The position numbers and the translations under genes were made by a program. This document shows positions 10,266 to 20,439 of a stretch of 64,000 nt of DNA, one piece after another. Source of the DNA: Kribbella capetownensis (GTDB lineage Bacteria > Actinomycetota > Actinomycetes > Propionibacteriales > Kribbellaceae); contig NZ_SJKD01000003.1 in the NCBI RefSeq assembly GCF_004331485.1, positions 372,001 to 436,000 on the forward strand. Direction: 5' to 3'. Positions within the stretch are counted from its first letter, which is position 1. The number at the start of each line of letters is the position of its first letter. Under the pieces are notes generated by a model. The model saw only the letters and a list, made by a program, of their open reading frames with translations, searched no databases and had not been told where the DNA came from.

Positions 10266-10918
10266 TGGTTGTCCTCCACCAGCTTCCCGAAGTCATGCGC
10301 CAGGTCGCCGATGGCGGCGTTCGACAACCAGAGCACGTTCGCCTTGTCGTTCTTGCCGAAGCCGATCACCTGGGCACCGTGCCCGACCTCGTACCCGCCG
10401 GAGGGAAGCTTCTGCATCCCCTCCACCGCTACGCCGACGGCCTGTGCGATGTCCTTGATCGAAGTCAGCGAACCGGACAGCCCGACGAACGACGGGTCGA
10501 ACCGGTCCAGGTACTTACGGATCACCGGGCCGGTGTCGCGGGCCGGGTCGGTGGTGATGAACAGCAACTGGACCTGGTCGCGCACCGACTGGTCCAGCTT
10601 GGTCAGCGCGGACGCCACGTCGGCCATCACCGTCGGGCAGACGTCCGGGCAGTTCGTGTAGCCGAAGAACACCAGCGTGACCGGCTTCTTCGTCGAGGTG
10701 ACCAGGTTGAACGGATTGCCACCCGTGTCGGTCAGGGTTTTCGCCGGCATCGCGTACGGCCGGTCCAGACTCGCCCCGCGCAGACCGTTCGGGTTCTGGG
10801 TGGTGCGGATGACCGCTCCACCGGGGTTGTCCGCCTCTTGTTTGCCGCCGCTGCAGCCCGCGAGGGCCAGCAGAGCCACCGCGGTCAGCAGGAGTGCCGC
10901 GTTCCTGGTTCGACTCAC
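10262..10918 (-). CDS. SCO1/SenC-family lipoprotein
   Basis: 218 residues from GTG 10918, 7 bp after the trpA stop. The signal peptide ends in the lipobox LALAGC, so the protein is lipid-anchored outside the membrane, which Lgt encoded downstream would process. The thioredoxin fold has the copper site FFGYTNCPDVCPTVM (CxxxC) and a distal His in GYEVGHGAQVIGF. SCO proteins deliver copper to the CuA centre of cytochrome c oxidase. It heads the SCO-MauE-Dsb set. Confidence 0.9.
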   Translation of the reverse strand: MSRTRNAALLLTAVALLALAGCSGGKQEADNPGGAVIRTTQNPNGLRGASLDRPYAMPAKTLTDTGGNPFNLVTSTKKPVTLVFFGYTNCPDVCPTVMADVASALTKLDQSVRDQVQLLFITTDPARDTGPVIRKYLDRFDPSFVGLSGSLTSIKDIAQAVGVAVEGMQKLPSGGYEVGHGAQVIGFGKNDKANVLWLSNAAIGDLAHDFGKLVEDNQ

Positions 10919-10925
10919 GGCGGTT

Positions 10926-11745
10926 CTAACGACTGGCGGCGGTGCTGGGTTCCCTGCGGACACCCTCGGCCAGGCTCTCCGTGAGCCTTCGCACACCCGC
11001 CGGGCCTTCACCGGCCTCGACCACCTTGACGAACGCCGAACCGACGATGACCGCGTCTGCGAACGCCGCCACACCGGCGGCCTGGTCCGCGTTCGAGACA
11101 CCGAGGCCGACACCGACCGGAACACCGGTGGCCGCCTTCGTCCGCGCCACCAGTGGCGCCGCCAGGTCCGACGGCTTCTCCCGGGTCCCGGTGACACCCA
11201 TCACCGCGGTCGCGTAGACGAAACCGCGGCACGCGGCGGTGGTCATCCGGATCCGCTCGTCGGTCGACGACGGCGACACCAGGAACACCTTGTCCAGGTC
11301 GTGCTTGTCCGCGGACGCGATCCACTCCGCGCCCTCGTCCGGGATCAGGTCGGGCGTGATCAGCCCCGCTCCCCCGGCCCCGGCGAGGTCGGCGGCGAAC
11401 CGGTCCACGCCGTACCGCTCGATCGGGTTCCAGTACGTCATCACCAGCACCGGCACGTCGGAGTACGACGCGAGCTTCTCCACCGTGCTGAGGACGTCAC
11501 GGGTCCGCAGCCCTGCGGCCAGTGCGGCCTCGGAGGCGCGCTGGACCGTGACACCGTCCATCACCGGGTCGCTGTACGGGAACCCGATCTCGAGCACGTC
11601 GGCGCCACCGTCGACCAGCGCCTTGATCGCATCGATCCCACCGTCGTACGACGGGTAGCCGGCCGGAAGGTACGCGACCAGGGCGCCGCGGCCCGCGTCG
11701 TTCGCCGTCCGGATCGCGGCCCCGGCCTTGCCCAGGGCAATCACT

Positions 11746-11753
<8 letters not shown>
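10926..11753 (-). CDS. trpA: Tryptophan synthase alpha chain
   Basis: Cleaves indole-3-glycerol phosphate to indole and glyceraldehyde 3-phosphate, channelled to TrpB. 275 residues, family-typical. The catalytic Glu is in [15 protein letters not shown] and the catalytic Asp in [14 protein letters not shown]. The flexible loop 6 is in GVTGTREK and the phosphate site in GVGLGVSN. It overlaps trpB upstream by 8 bp. Confidence 0.97.
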
Positions 11754-12960
<1,207 letters not shown>

Positions 12961-13048
12961 CCGAAAAGCCTTCCAAAGAAACACCGGCCTGAGGCACGGG
13001 AGGGTCTTCCACCACCCCCGCGCCGTTTGGACCGACGCGAGGAGAGGT

Positions 13049-13858
13049 CTAGTGCCGCTGCTGGATGGCGGGGTGCGACCCGGCGGCGACGAGGTCGGCG
13101 ACCGAAGCACGCGGATCGCCGCCGGTCACCAGGGTTTCACCGACGAGGACGACATCGGCCCCGGCGCGCGCGAACTCGATTACATCATGCGGACCGCGAA
13201 CCCCGGACTCCGCCACCCGGACCAGGTTGGCCGGGATGGTCGGCGCGACCCGGGCGAAGGTGTCCCGGTCGACCTCGAGGGTCTTCAGGTTCCGGTTGTT
13301 CACGCCGATCAGCTGGGCGCCGGCGTCCACCGCACGCCGGGTCTCCTCCTCGTCGTGCACCTCGACCAGCGGGCACAGCCCGATCGAGTGCGCACGCTCG
13401 ATCAGCGAGACCAGCGCCTCCTGCTCCAGCGCCGCGACGATCAGCAACACCATGTCGGCGCCGGCCGCGCGGGCCTCCCAGAGCTGGTACGACGAGATCA
13501 CGAAGTCCTTGCGCAGTACCGGCACGTCGACCCGGCCGCGGACCGCCCGCAGGTCGTCCAGGCTGCCGTTGAACCGGCGCTTCTCGGTCAGCACCGAGAT
13601 CGCCGCGGCGCCACCGCCCTCGTACTCCCCGGCCAGCGCGGCCGGGTCGCTGATCTCGGCCAGCTCGCCCCGGGACGGGCTGGACCGCTTCACCTCGGCG
13701 ATGATCGCGATCCCGTCGCCGCGGAACACCGGCATCGGGTCCTTGGCGCCGGGCTTGCGCTGCGCCTCCAGTTTGAGATCGTCCAGGCTGACCCGCGCCT
13801 GGCGCTCCGCGAGGTCTTCCCGAACCCCCACGAGAATGTCGTCAAGCACCGTCGTCAT
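13049..13858 (-). CDS. trpC: Indole-3-glycerol phosphate synthase
   Basis: Closes the indole ring in step 4 of tryptophan synthesis. 269 residues, a single-function TIM barrel not fused to TrpF. Visible motifs are [12 protein letters not shown] (catalytic Lys), [20 protein letters not shown] and [13 protein letters not shown]. The C-terminal phosphate loop is [17 protein letters not shown]. It sits 11 bp after the HGxxPAAW gene. No trpF or trpD is visible in this window. Confidence 0.97.
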   Translation of the reverse strand: MTTVLDDILVGVREDLAERQARVSLDDLKLEAQRKPGAKDPMPVFRGDGIAIIAEVKRSSPSRGELAEISDPAALAGEYEGGGAAAISVLTEKRRFNGSLDDLRAVRGRVDVPVLRKDFVISSYQLWEARAAGADMVLLIVAALEQEALVSLIERAHSIGLCPLVEVHDEEETRRAVDAGAQLIGVNNRNLKTLEVDRDTFARVAPTIPANLVRVAESGVRGPHDVIEFARAGADVVLVGETLVTGGDPRASVADLVAAGSHPAIQQRH

Positions 13859-13869
13859 CGGTCAACTCC

Positions 13870-14124
13870 TCAGTGGTGGCCGTCTGCCGGGACACCGAAG
13901 CCCAGCAGTTGCAACACCTTGCCGGTCAGCGCGCCGAGTACGGCGATCGCGACCGAGATCCAGAACAGCAGCCAGTTCGGGCCGAGCACCATTGCGATGG
14001 CCCCTAGCGTGAACGCGACCAGCACAATCACCACGGCGGTCCAGGCCGCCGGGCTGTTGCCGTGCAGGTCGTGAGCCTCCTCGCTCACTCGCGTCACCGC
14101 TTGATCGGCTGTCGTATTGTCCAT
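13870..14124 (-). CDS. HGxxPAAW-family membrane protein
   Basis: A small 84-residue protein from ATG 14124 with the diagnostic HGNSPAAW motif (residues 21-28) followed by two membrane helices. The family has no known function. It is found almost only in actinobacterial trp clusters beside the TIGR02234 protein, exactly as here. That suggests a role near tryptophan biosynthesis or a shared membrane process. Confidence 0.88.
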   Translation of the reverse strand: MDNTTADQAVTRVSEEAHDLHGNSPAAWTAVVIVLVAFTLGAIAMVLGPNWLLFWISVAIAVLGALTGKVLQLLGFGVPADGHH

Positions 14125-14180
14125 GGTTGGCGCCACTCCTCGTCGTCGTCCCGTCCTATTGTGGCGGTAGCCCGCCGAGC

Positions 14181-14714
14181 TCAGAGAGTCGGGTCCTCTC
14201 CTGCGTCGATCGCCTTCCACTGATCGGCCGGTGTGGCGGCCGGATCACGCTCGTAGCGAGCGGTCGCGCGGCGCCAGCGATGCGCTGTCAGCAAGGCGAT
14301 CAGGCCCGCCCCGATCAGCGCCACTCCCCCGGCCAGCGCGAACCACGGAGCCGGACCTCCGGTCACGGACACGTGGTCGGTGAGCGCTTGGCTCAGCTCC
14401 GGGCGGATCCGGCCCAGCTCGTCCGAGCCCGGTCGCACCTGCAGCGCGACACCGATGGCGCCCGCACCCATCAGCAGCACGAGAGCACCCAGCACGCGCC
14501 GCAGCGCCGTACCGGCGAGTTTGGTGACCACGACCGCGACCAGCGACGCCAGCGCCAGTGTCACCGGCGCCTTGGTGACGGTGTAGCCGTTGAAGTCCAC
14601 GACCGGCCGCCCGCTGCCCGGATCGGCCGACGACCAGGTCAGGTACGCCGACAAGCCGAGCAGGACGAGCCCAATCAGTGCGAGCAGGTCAACCAGTCGC
14701 TGCGGCTTCATCAC
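14181..14714 (-). CDS. TIGR02234-family Trp-operon membrane protein
   Basis: 177 residues with four predicted membrane helices and the typical tail [13 protein letters not shown]. This family is named for its position in actinobacterial tryptophan operons, and its biochemical role is unknown. It starts inside the trpE stop (ATGA, 4 bp overlap), so it is coupled to trpE translation. The 56 bp before the HGxxPAAW gene hold nothing obvious. Confidence 0.9.
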   Translation of the reverse strand: MMKPQRLVDLLALIGLVLLGLSAYLTWSSADPGSGRPVVDFNGYTVTKAPVTLALASLVAVVVTKLAGTALRRVLGALVLLMGAGAIGVALQVRPGSDELGRIRPELSQALTDHVSVTGGPAPWFALAGGVALIGAGLIALLTAHRWRRATARYERDPAATPADQWKAIDAGEDPTL

Positions 14715-16243
14715 ACATCACTGAACGTTCCCGCGACGGCGATGGCGTTCAGCACCGCGGCCGCCTTGGTCCGGCACTCCGCGTCCTCGGCGGCCGGGTC
14801 GGAGTCGGCGACGATGCCCGCACCCGCCTGCACGTACGCCGTCGTACCGCGCAGGACCGCGGTCCGGATCGCGATCGCGGTGTCGGCGTCACCGGCGAAG
14901 TCCAGGTAGCCGACCACGCCGCCGTACACGCCGCGCCGGGTCACCTCGAGCTTGTCGATGATCTCCATCGCCCGCGGCTTGGGTGCCCCGGACAACGTTC
15001 CGGCCGGGAACGCGGCGGTGAGCGCGTCGAACGCGGTCCGCCCAGCGGCCAGCTGGCCGGTGACCGTCGACTCCAGGTGCATCACGTGGCTGTAGCGGCG
15101 GACGTCCATGAAGTCGACCACCTCGACCGTGCCCGGCGCGCAGACCTTGCCGACGTCGTTGCGGCCGAGGTCGACCAGCATCAGGTGCTCGGCGCGCTCC
15201 TTGGCGTCGGCGCGCAACTCCTCCTCCAGCGCGTGGTCCTCCTCCGGCGTGGCGCCGCGGCGGCGGGTGCCGGCGATCGGGTGCAGGATCACCTTGTTCT
15301 CGGTCACCTTCACCAGCGCTTCGGGGCTGGAGCCGACGATGTCGAAGCCATCCAGGCGGACCAGGTACATGTACGGGCTCGGGTTCGACCGGCGCAGTAC
15401 CCGGTAGACGTCCAGCGCGGACGCGGTGTTCTGCAGCTCGAACCGCTGGGACACGACGATCTGGAACGCCTCCCCGGCCCGGATCTCCTCCTTGGCGTGC
15501 TCCACAGCCTCCCGGTACTCGGCGCTGGACCGCTGGCGGTGCGGATCCGGCTGCGCGCCGCGGTCCGCGCGGACGACGTACGACGGTGTCGGCTGGGCGA
15601 GGTCCGCCTCCATCGCGTCGAGGCGGCGGACCGCATCGGCGTACGCCTCGTCGACCCGCTCGTCGGAGTCGTCCCAGTTGACCGCGTTCGCGATCAGCCA
15701 GATCTCGCCGGTCTCGTGGTCGAGCGCGGCCAGGTCGGTGGCGAACAGGAACGTCAGCTCAGGCAGGCCGAGGTCGTCGGTCGTTGTGTCCGGCAACCGC
15801 TCCAGCCGGCGGACGGCGTCGTACCCGAGGAAGCCGACCATGCCGCCGGTCAGCGGGGGCAGGTCGGGCAGGCGGGGCGTGTGCAGGATCTCCAGCGTCT
15901 CGCGCAGCGCCTGCAGCGGGTCACCGGTCTCGGGCAGGCCGACCGGTGGGTTGCCGGTCCAGACGGCCTGGCCGTCGCGTTCGGTCAGGGTCGCGGCGGA
16001 GCGGACACCGATGAACGAGTAGCGCGACCAGACCCCGCCGTTCTCGGCCGACTCGAGCAGGAACGTGCCCTCGCGCTCGGCCGCGAGCTTGCCGTAGACA
16101 CCGATCGGCGTCTCGGCGTCCGCGAGCAGCCGGCGCGTCACCGGGATGACACGGCGGTCCTTGGCGTACTCCCGGAAGGTCTCGAGGCTGGGGCTGTTCA
16201 CGGCTTCCTTCGCGATCGTGGTCTCGGTGACGCTCTGGTTCAC
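14711..16243 (-). CDS. trpE: Anthranilate synthase component I
   Basis: Makes anthranilate from chorismate with the TrpG glutaminase. 510 residues from GTG 16243, whose last two bases overlap the hisI stop (GTGA). The feedback (tryptophan-binding) motif LLES is at residues 62-65. The chorismate domain shows [29 protein letters not shown] and SYSEV-type ending [17 protein letters not shown]. An open frame continues about 1.7 kb upstream of this GTG but is only the antisense of the dipeptidase and GNAT genes. Confidence 0.96.
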   Translation of the reverse strand: MNQSVTETTIAKEAVNSPSLETFREYAKDRRVIPVTRRLLADAETPIGVYGKLAAEREGTFLLESAENGGVWSRYSFIGVRSAATLTERDGQAVWTGNPPVGLPETGDPLQALRETLEILHTPRLPDLPPLTGGMVGFLGYDAVRRLERLPDTTTDDLGLPELTFLFATDLAALDHETGEIWLIANAVNWDDSDERVDEAYADAVRRLDAMEADLAQPTPSYVVRADRGAQPDPHRQRSSAEYREAVEHAKEEIRAGEAFQIVVSQRFELQNTASALDVYRVLRRSNPSPYMYLVRLDGFDIVGSSPEALVKVTENKVILHPIAGTRRRGATPEEDHALEEELRADAKERAEHLMLVDLGRNDVGKVCAPGTVEVVDFMDVRRYSHVMHLESTVTGQLAAGRTAFDALTAAFPAGTLSGAPKPRAMEIIDKLEVTRRGVYGGVVGYLDFAGDADTAIAIRTAVLRGTTAYVQAGAGIVADSDPAAEDAECRTKAAAVLNAIAVAGTFSDV

Positions 16244-16569
16244 GGCTTGACCTCGATCTCGCCGTGCTCGAAGCAACTGCGGGTGCCGGTGTGGCAGGCC
16301 GGGCCCTCCTGGTCGACCAGCACCAGCAGGGTGTCGGCGTCGCAGTCGACGAGGATCTGCTTGACGTGCTGACGATGGCCGCTGGTCTCGCCCTTGACCC
16401 AGTACTGCTGCCGGCTGCGGGACCAGAACGTACTCCGTCCGGTTTCCGCGGTACGGCGTACCGCCTCGGCGTTCATCCAGCCCACCATCAGGACCTCGCG
16501 CGTGTCGTATTGCTGCACCACTGCCGGGATCAGCCCGGCCGCGTCGAAGGTCAGCTCGTCGATGCTCAC
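16240..16569 (-). CDS. hisI: Phosphoribosyl-AMP cyclohydrolase
   Basis: Third step of histidine synthesis, a zinc enzyme. 109 residues, monofunctional. Motifs are [30 protein letters not shown] and the zinc-ligand region VDCDADTLL with [12 protein letters not shown]. It is the first gene of the trp cluster. Only 64 bp separate it from the divergent dipeptidase, so both promoters must lie there. Its position away from hisA/hisF (35 kb off) shows that his genes are dispersed. Confidence 0.97.
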   Translation of the reverse strand: MSIDELTFDAAGLIPAVVQQYDTREVLMVGWMNAEAVRRTAETGRSTFWSRSRQQYWVKGETSGHRQHVKQILVDCDADTLLVLVDQEGPACHTGTRSCFEHGEIEVKP

Positions 16570-16633
16570 CGACCCATTGTCGCCGATGCACGGCCGCCGC
16601 CTGACCGCGGGCAGAATCTGTCAGGATGGCGAG

Positions 16634-17746
16634 ATGACATCGAGTGAGGCGAGGGTCCGGGACGTCCTGACGGCGCAGCCGGTGATCGACGGGCACAACG
16701 ACCTGCCGATCGCGTTCCACGAGTTGTGCGACTACGACCTGGACGCACACGACCTGAGCGGTTCGGTTCCCCAGCTGCACACCGATCTGCCACGGCTGCG
16801 GGAGGGACAGGTCGGCGCACAGTTCTGGTCGCTGTGGGTCCCGCAGGACGAGCACTCGGTCCGCCGGACGTTCGAGCAGCTCGACTTCGTGCTCCGGCTG
16901 GTGGAGCGGTTCCCGGACGCGCTGCAGCTGGCGTCGACCGCCGCCGACGTCGACGCGGCGATCAAGGCCGGCCGGGTCGCCTCGCTGATGGGGATGGAGG
17001 GCGGCCACTCGATCGGCGAGTCCCTCGGCGTACTGCGGGTGATGCGGGAGCTCGGAGTCCGGTACATGACGCTGACCCACAACAACAACGTGTCCTGGGC
17101 CGACTCCGCGACTGACGAGCCCGTGCTCGGCGGACTGAACGACTTCGGCGAGGAGGTCGTCCGGGAGATGAACCGGATCGGCATGCTGGTCGACCTGTCG
17201 CACGTCTCCGCCGACACCATGCGGCACGCGCTGCGGGTGACCAGCGCACCGGTGATCTTCAGCCATTCCTCCTCCCGGGCGGTCTGCGACGTACCGCGGA
17301 ATGCACCGGACGACGTCCTCGAGACACTCGCGCGCAACGACGGCGTCTGCATGGTCACCTTCGTCCCGTACTTCGTCTCCCAGGCGTACGTCGACTGGGT
17401 CGCGAGCGCTCGCGAGGCGGCGGAGAAGCAGGGCCTGGACCCGAACGAGCCGGAGACCCGGAAGCGGCTGGCCGAGATCTACGGCACGCCGAAGCCGCTC
17501 GCCACGCTGGCCGATGTGGTCGAACACGTCGAGCACGTGCGCGAGGTGGCCGGAGTCGACCACATCGGCGTCGGCGGCGACTACGACGGGTGCCCGGAGT
17601 TCCCGGTCGAGCTCCCGGACGTGTCGTCGTACCCGGCGCTGTTCACCGCTCTCGCCGATCGCGGCTGGAGCGATGACGAGCTGGCAAAGCTTGCCGGTGG
17701 CAACATCCTCCGGGTACTCCGGGCCGCCGACGACGCGGCCGCCTAG
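16634..17746 (+). CDS. M19 (renal-type) membrane dipeptidase homologue
   Basis: 370 residues from ATG 16634. Zinc amidohydrolase fold with HND near the N-terminus ([11 protein letters not shown]), the bridging Glu in [24 protein letters not shown] and metal histidines in LVDLSHVS and [16 protein letters not shown] motif follows near the end. It probably hydrolyses dipeptides, including D-residue ones. No signal peptide is seen, so it is likely cytoplasmic. Its end overlaps the convergent GNAT gene by 4 bp. Confidence 0.92.
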   Translation: MTSSEARVRDVLTAQPVIDGHNDLPIAFHELCDYDLDAHDLSGSVPQLHTDLPRLREGQVGAQFWSLWVPQDEHSVRRTFEQLDFVLRLVERFPDALQLASTAADVDAAIKAGRVASLMGMEGGHSIGESLGVLRVMRELGVRYMTLTHNNNVSWADSATDEPVLGGLNDFGEEVVREMNRIGMLVDLSHVSADTMRHALRVTSAPVIFSHSSSRAVCDVPRNAPDDVLETLARNDGVCMVTFVPYFVSQAYVDWVASAREAAEKQGLDPNEPETRKRLAEIYGTPKPLATLADVVEHVEHVREVAGVDHIGVGGDYDGCPEFPVELPDVSSYPALFTALADRGWSDDELAKLAGGNILRVLRAADDAAA

Positions 17747-18609
17747 TCGTTGCGGTACAGGTCGCGTTTGTCCGGCAACTGCTCGAAGCCGGCCGCCTTG
17801 TAGGTGGCGACGGCTCCGACGTTGAAGCCAGGCGTGCACACGATCGCGCTGGACGAGCCCATGTCCTGCAGGGCTCGCGCCGCCGCGACCGTGATGGCCT
17901 GGCCGTAGCCGCGGCCTCGATGCAGCCGGTGCACGCCCATCGGCTCCAGCAGCCCGGGCCTGCCCTCTCCCGCCGACCACACGGTGACTGCGGCCACGGA
18001 CTCACCGATCTCGTTGCGCCCCACCAGGCAGCGGGCGTCCGCGTACGGCACGCCGTCGGCCATCGCGTGCCAGCGCGCGTCGGTGAACGTCGATCCGTCG
18101 AACGACGCCCGCTGCACGCCCGTCCGCTCGTGCGCCTCCTCGGCTCCGATCACGTCGACGCGCAGGCCGGGATCCGGCACCGGCTCGCTCAGATCGCGAC
18201 GCAACGGCACCCACGGGTCGTCCGTCATCCACCCGTCCTTGAACAGCAGGTCCTGGACGAGCGAGCCCATCGGGGCCTCGACGTACACCTTGCCCTCGAT
18301 CAGGACATTGCGCTCCGGCGCGGAGACGTCCTCGGCCAACTGCTGTGCGAGCTCCTCGTCGTGCTGCAGGTCCGGCCTGATCGCCAGGCGGATCAGCTCC
18401 GGCTCGTCGAGCATCCCGGCCGCGACGACGTCGCCGTCGCGGCTCCACGTCCTGGTGGCCGCTGCCGTCCGCTCCGCTCCGAACCGCCAGAACCACCCGA
18501 GATCCCCCGGATGCAACTGGATCGGAGCCGCATCGTCCTGCCACTCGCGCAGCGCCCGCACAACGTTGCCCAACTCATCAACCGCCGGTGTCCCCAACAC
18601 AATCGCCAT
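17743..18609 (-). CDS. GNAT-family N-acetyltransferase
   Basis: 288 residues from ATG 18609. The C-terminal half is a GNAT domain with the acetyl-CoA loop [13 protein letters not shown] and a following [18 protein letters not shown] strand. The N-terminal half is more divergent and may be a degenerate second GNAT domain. The substrate is unknown. Upstream of its start lies one copy of the 59-60 bp repeat. Confidence 0.8.
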   Translation of the reverse strand: MAIVLGTPAVDELGNVVRALREWQDDAAPIQLHPGDLGWFWRFGAERTAAATRTWSRDGDVVAAGMLDEPELIRLAIRPDLQHDEELAQQLAEDVSAPERNVLIEGKVYVEAPMGSLVQDLLFKDGWMTDDPWVPLRRDLSEPVPDPGLRVDVIGAEEAHERTGVQRASFDGSTFTDARWHAMADGVPYADARCLVGRNEIGESVAAVTVWSAGEGRPGLLEPMGVHRLHRGRGYGQAITVAAARALQDMGSSSAIVCTPGFNVGAVATYKAAGFEQLPDKRDLYRND

Positions 18610-18682
18610 ACCGGCATCACACACCACCCCACCGACACTCCGCACCCACGTTTCCGCCGCACCCGGGTTTCCGCCGACTCCC

Positions 18683-18742
18683 ACTTTGAGCACCCACCAA
18701 CCACAATCGGCCACCGAGATACAGCCACCCCGAGCACAAGGT
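18683..18742 (+). repeat. 59-60 bp dispersed repeat, copy 1
   Basis: A 60-bp unit that opens with ACTTTGAGCACCCACCAACC and ends near AAGGT. The first 30 bp are almost identical to copy 3 (19914-19972) read on the other strand. It lies in the divergent space between the GNAT and AbiEi-like genes, in opposite orientation to the two copies downstream. Confidence 0.75.
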
Positions 18743-18795
18743 GGCGTAGTTGTCCACAGGCGAGCGAGACGTGGAGTGCGGCGTGGGGTACGGCG

Positions 18796-19827
18796 GTGCA
18801 GTCTGGGTCGGTGGATCGACTCGGGGACGGGGTGCGTGGGCGGCTGCTGGCGACTCGCCTGACGGCTCAGCGCCGAGCGATGCTGCTGGGGCTCGGGCTC
18901 AGCGATGCCGACCTGCGCCGTCTGCTCCGGAACCGCCAGCTCCAACGCCGCCACGGGCACTATCTCGACGGGGCCGTCGACGAGGAGACCGCGAGGATCG
19001 TCTGCGCTCAGGCCGCGTATCCGGGCTCGGTGGTCAGCCACTTCAGTGCGGCGCGGCTGGCCGGCGTACGGACCTGGATTGATGCCGCACGTCGCTCCAG
19101 CCCGCCGGAGCAAGCCGTGTGGCTGACCAGACCGCCCGCGGCCAAACGCAACCAGCGCCGCCGGGACATCGTCGTACGACGTGCCGGGCTGACAACTGCC
19201 GATCTGTCGCGAAACCAGCGCCTGCCGGTCACGAGCGTGGCCAGAACAGTCGTCGACCTCGCCCGGGAACTGCCGCTTCGTGAGGCGATCGTCAGCGTCG
19301 ATCATGCGTTGGCGATCGGTACGACGCGGGCCGAGCTCGAAGCCGTCGTCGGACGTCAGCATCGCTGGCCCGGGATCGGGAGGGCACGTGCCTCGATCGG
19401 CTTCGGCGACCCGAGATCGGAGTCGGCGCTGGAGTCGATCGTCCGAGTCGCGTTCGCCGCCGCGGGGCTGCCCGCACCCGTCCTCCAGGCCCAGTTCTTC
19501 GACGGCGTCGTCTGGATGCCTGAGCGGGTCGACTTCTGGTGGCCGACGTACCGGACGGTGGCGGAAGCTGATGGGCTCGCGAAATACGAGGCCGGCAGCG
19601 CCACGGAGCGCCGACGCCTCCTGCGCCGGAGCCATCGACGCGACCAGCGGCTGAGCGACCGCGGTATCGAACTCGTCCACTTCGGCTGGGAAGACGCAGT
19701 CGACCCCAGGTCAGACCTGTTCGCCCGGCTCCGAGCAGCCTTCCACCGCGGCCAAAACCGCCCCGGCGAACCCCCCACCTGGCGCGCCCCACAGCCCTCT
19801 CCACCACCCTCGTCCCACGCCGCTTAA
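18796..19827 (+). CDS. AbiEi-like / PD-(D/E)XK (DUF559-type) protein
   Basis: 343 residues from GTG 18796 (GTG 18811 is an alternative). The N-terminal half resembles AbiEi-type winged-helix antitoxin domains (LSDADLRRLLRNRQL, then VCAQAAYPGSVVSHFSAARL). The C-terminal half has a Vsr/DUF559-like nuclease pattern: Glu in SESALESIV, RVDFWWP for the first acid and VAEADGLAKY for the E-x-D/K strand. No cognate toxin gene is adjacent. Such stand-alone proteins are numerous in actinobacteria and uncharacterised. The gene is bracketed by inverted copies of a short repeat. Confidence 0.65.
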   Translation: MQSGSVDRLGDGVRGRLLATRLTAQRRAMLLGLGLSDADLRRLLRNRQLQRRHGHYLDGAVDEETARIVCAQAAYPGSVVSHFSAARLAGVRTWIDAARRSSPPEQAVWLTRPPAAKRNQRRRDIVVRRAGLTTADLSRNQRLPVTSVARTVVDLARELPLREAIVSVDHALAIGTTRAELEAVVGRQHRWPGIGRARASIGFGDPRSESALESIVRVAFAAAGLPAPVLQAQFFDGVVWMPERVDFWWPTYRTVAEADGLAKYEAGSATERRRLLRRSHRRDQRLSDRGIELVHFGWEDAVDPRSDLFARLRAAFHRGQNRPGEPPTWRAPQPSPPPSSHAA

Positions 19828-19840
19828 GCCGCCAACGCCT

Positions 19841-19899
19841 ACCTTGAGCACCGCTCGACCACGTACGACGTGAACCCGTGGCTGGTGGGTACACAAAGT
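19841..19899 (-). repeat. 59-60 bp dispersed repeat, copy 2
   Basis: 59 bp. On the minus strand it begins ACTTTGTGTACCCACCAGCC and ends GGTGCTCAAGGT. It matches copy 3 in both ends and in exact length, while the centre has diverged. It starts 13 bp after the stop of the AbiEi-like gene. Confidence 0.7.
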
Positions 19900-19913
19900 C
19901 AGCCGAAGCGCGG

Positions 19914-19972
19914 ACTTTGAGCACGGGGTGACCATATTTCGGCGCCGATTGTGGTTGGTGGGTGCTCAAGGT
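19914..19972 (-). repeat. 59-60 bp dispersed repeat, copy 3
   Basis: 59 bp. On the minus strand it begins ACCTTGAGCACCCACCAACC and ends GTGCTCAAAGT, so its two ends are inverted repeats of each other and it could fold as a hairpin. It lies 14 bp from copy 2 in the same orientation. The rest of the 226-bp gap up to the next gene shows nothing else. Confidence 0.75.
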
Positions 19973-20053
19973 GGCGAGTCACAGGGGTGGGGTTTGCGTT
20001 CGGGGGGATCGGGCACGGGGCGGGCTCAGTGAAACCGACGGATGGAGTGGGCT

Positions 20054-20374
20054 GTGCTTACCCTGACTGAGAACGCGACTCTGGTGATCAAGAGCATCAC
20101 GGGGGTCGAGGGCGCGCCGGAGGGGGCCGGGGTGCGGATCTCGCAGGAGAACCCCGCGGATCCGGCGCTCGCGGTGACGACGACCGAGGCGCCGCGGCCC
20201 GGTGACCAGGTGGTGGAAGAGGCCGGAGCACGCGTGTTCCTGGAGCAGAACGCCGCGAACGCCCTGGACGACAAGATCCTGGACGCGGCGGTCGACGACA
20301 AGGGCGGTGTCGAGTTCCTGCTGGTGCCGCAGCCGGGAGCCGGCCAGCAGAACGGTTCGGCCCCGACTTCCTGA
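20054..20374 (+). CDS. HesB/IscA-like Fe-S biogenesis-type protein
   Basis: 106 residues from GTG 20054, chosen because GGAG lies 6 nt upstream; an ATG at 20042 is in frame but lacks a site. It begins MLTLTENATLVIKSITG and continues with GVRISQENP and GARVFLEQNAANALDDKILDA, the pattern of the actinobacterial HesB-like (Fe-S biosynthesis domain) family. The cysteines that bind clusters in IscA are absent, so a direct cluster-carrier role is doubtful. It stands alone and ends at a strong hairpin. Confidence 0.75.
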   Translation: MLTLTENATLVIKSITGVEGAPEGAGVRISQENPADPALAVTTTEAPRPGDQVVEEAGARVFLEQNAANALDDKILDAAVDDKGGVEFLLVPQPGAGQQNGSAPTS

Positions 20375-20391
20375 GCATGACCGTGGGTGCG

Positions 20392-20419
20392 GCCGGGACC
20401 CATCCTCCCGGGTCCCGGC
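20392..20419. terminator. Hairpin terminator between convergent genes
   Basis: Perfect 10-bp stem GCCGGGACCC / GGGTCCCGGC with a 7-nt loop, between the HesB-like gene and the convergent ABC exporter. There is no U-tract, as is common in actinobacteria. The symmetric stem could stop transcription from both sides. Confidence 0.7.
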
Positions 20420-20439
20420 TCCATCCCTCCGTCCAGCGG

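Noticed and set aside
12961..13048. Two adjacent Trp codons upstream of and in frame with trpB
   Set aside because: There is no start codon and stop codon framing a leader peptide, and no clear terminator/antiterminator pair, so attenuation is not supported.
16244..17980. Upstream extension of the trpE frame
   Set aside because: The frame is open but antisense to the dipeptidase and GNAT region. The family start is at GTG 16243 inside the hisI stop.
18683..19972. Resemblance in length to integron 59-base elements
   Set aside because: The conserved integron recombination-site ends are absent, there is no integrase, and the ends are AC..GTGCTCAA-type instead.
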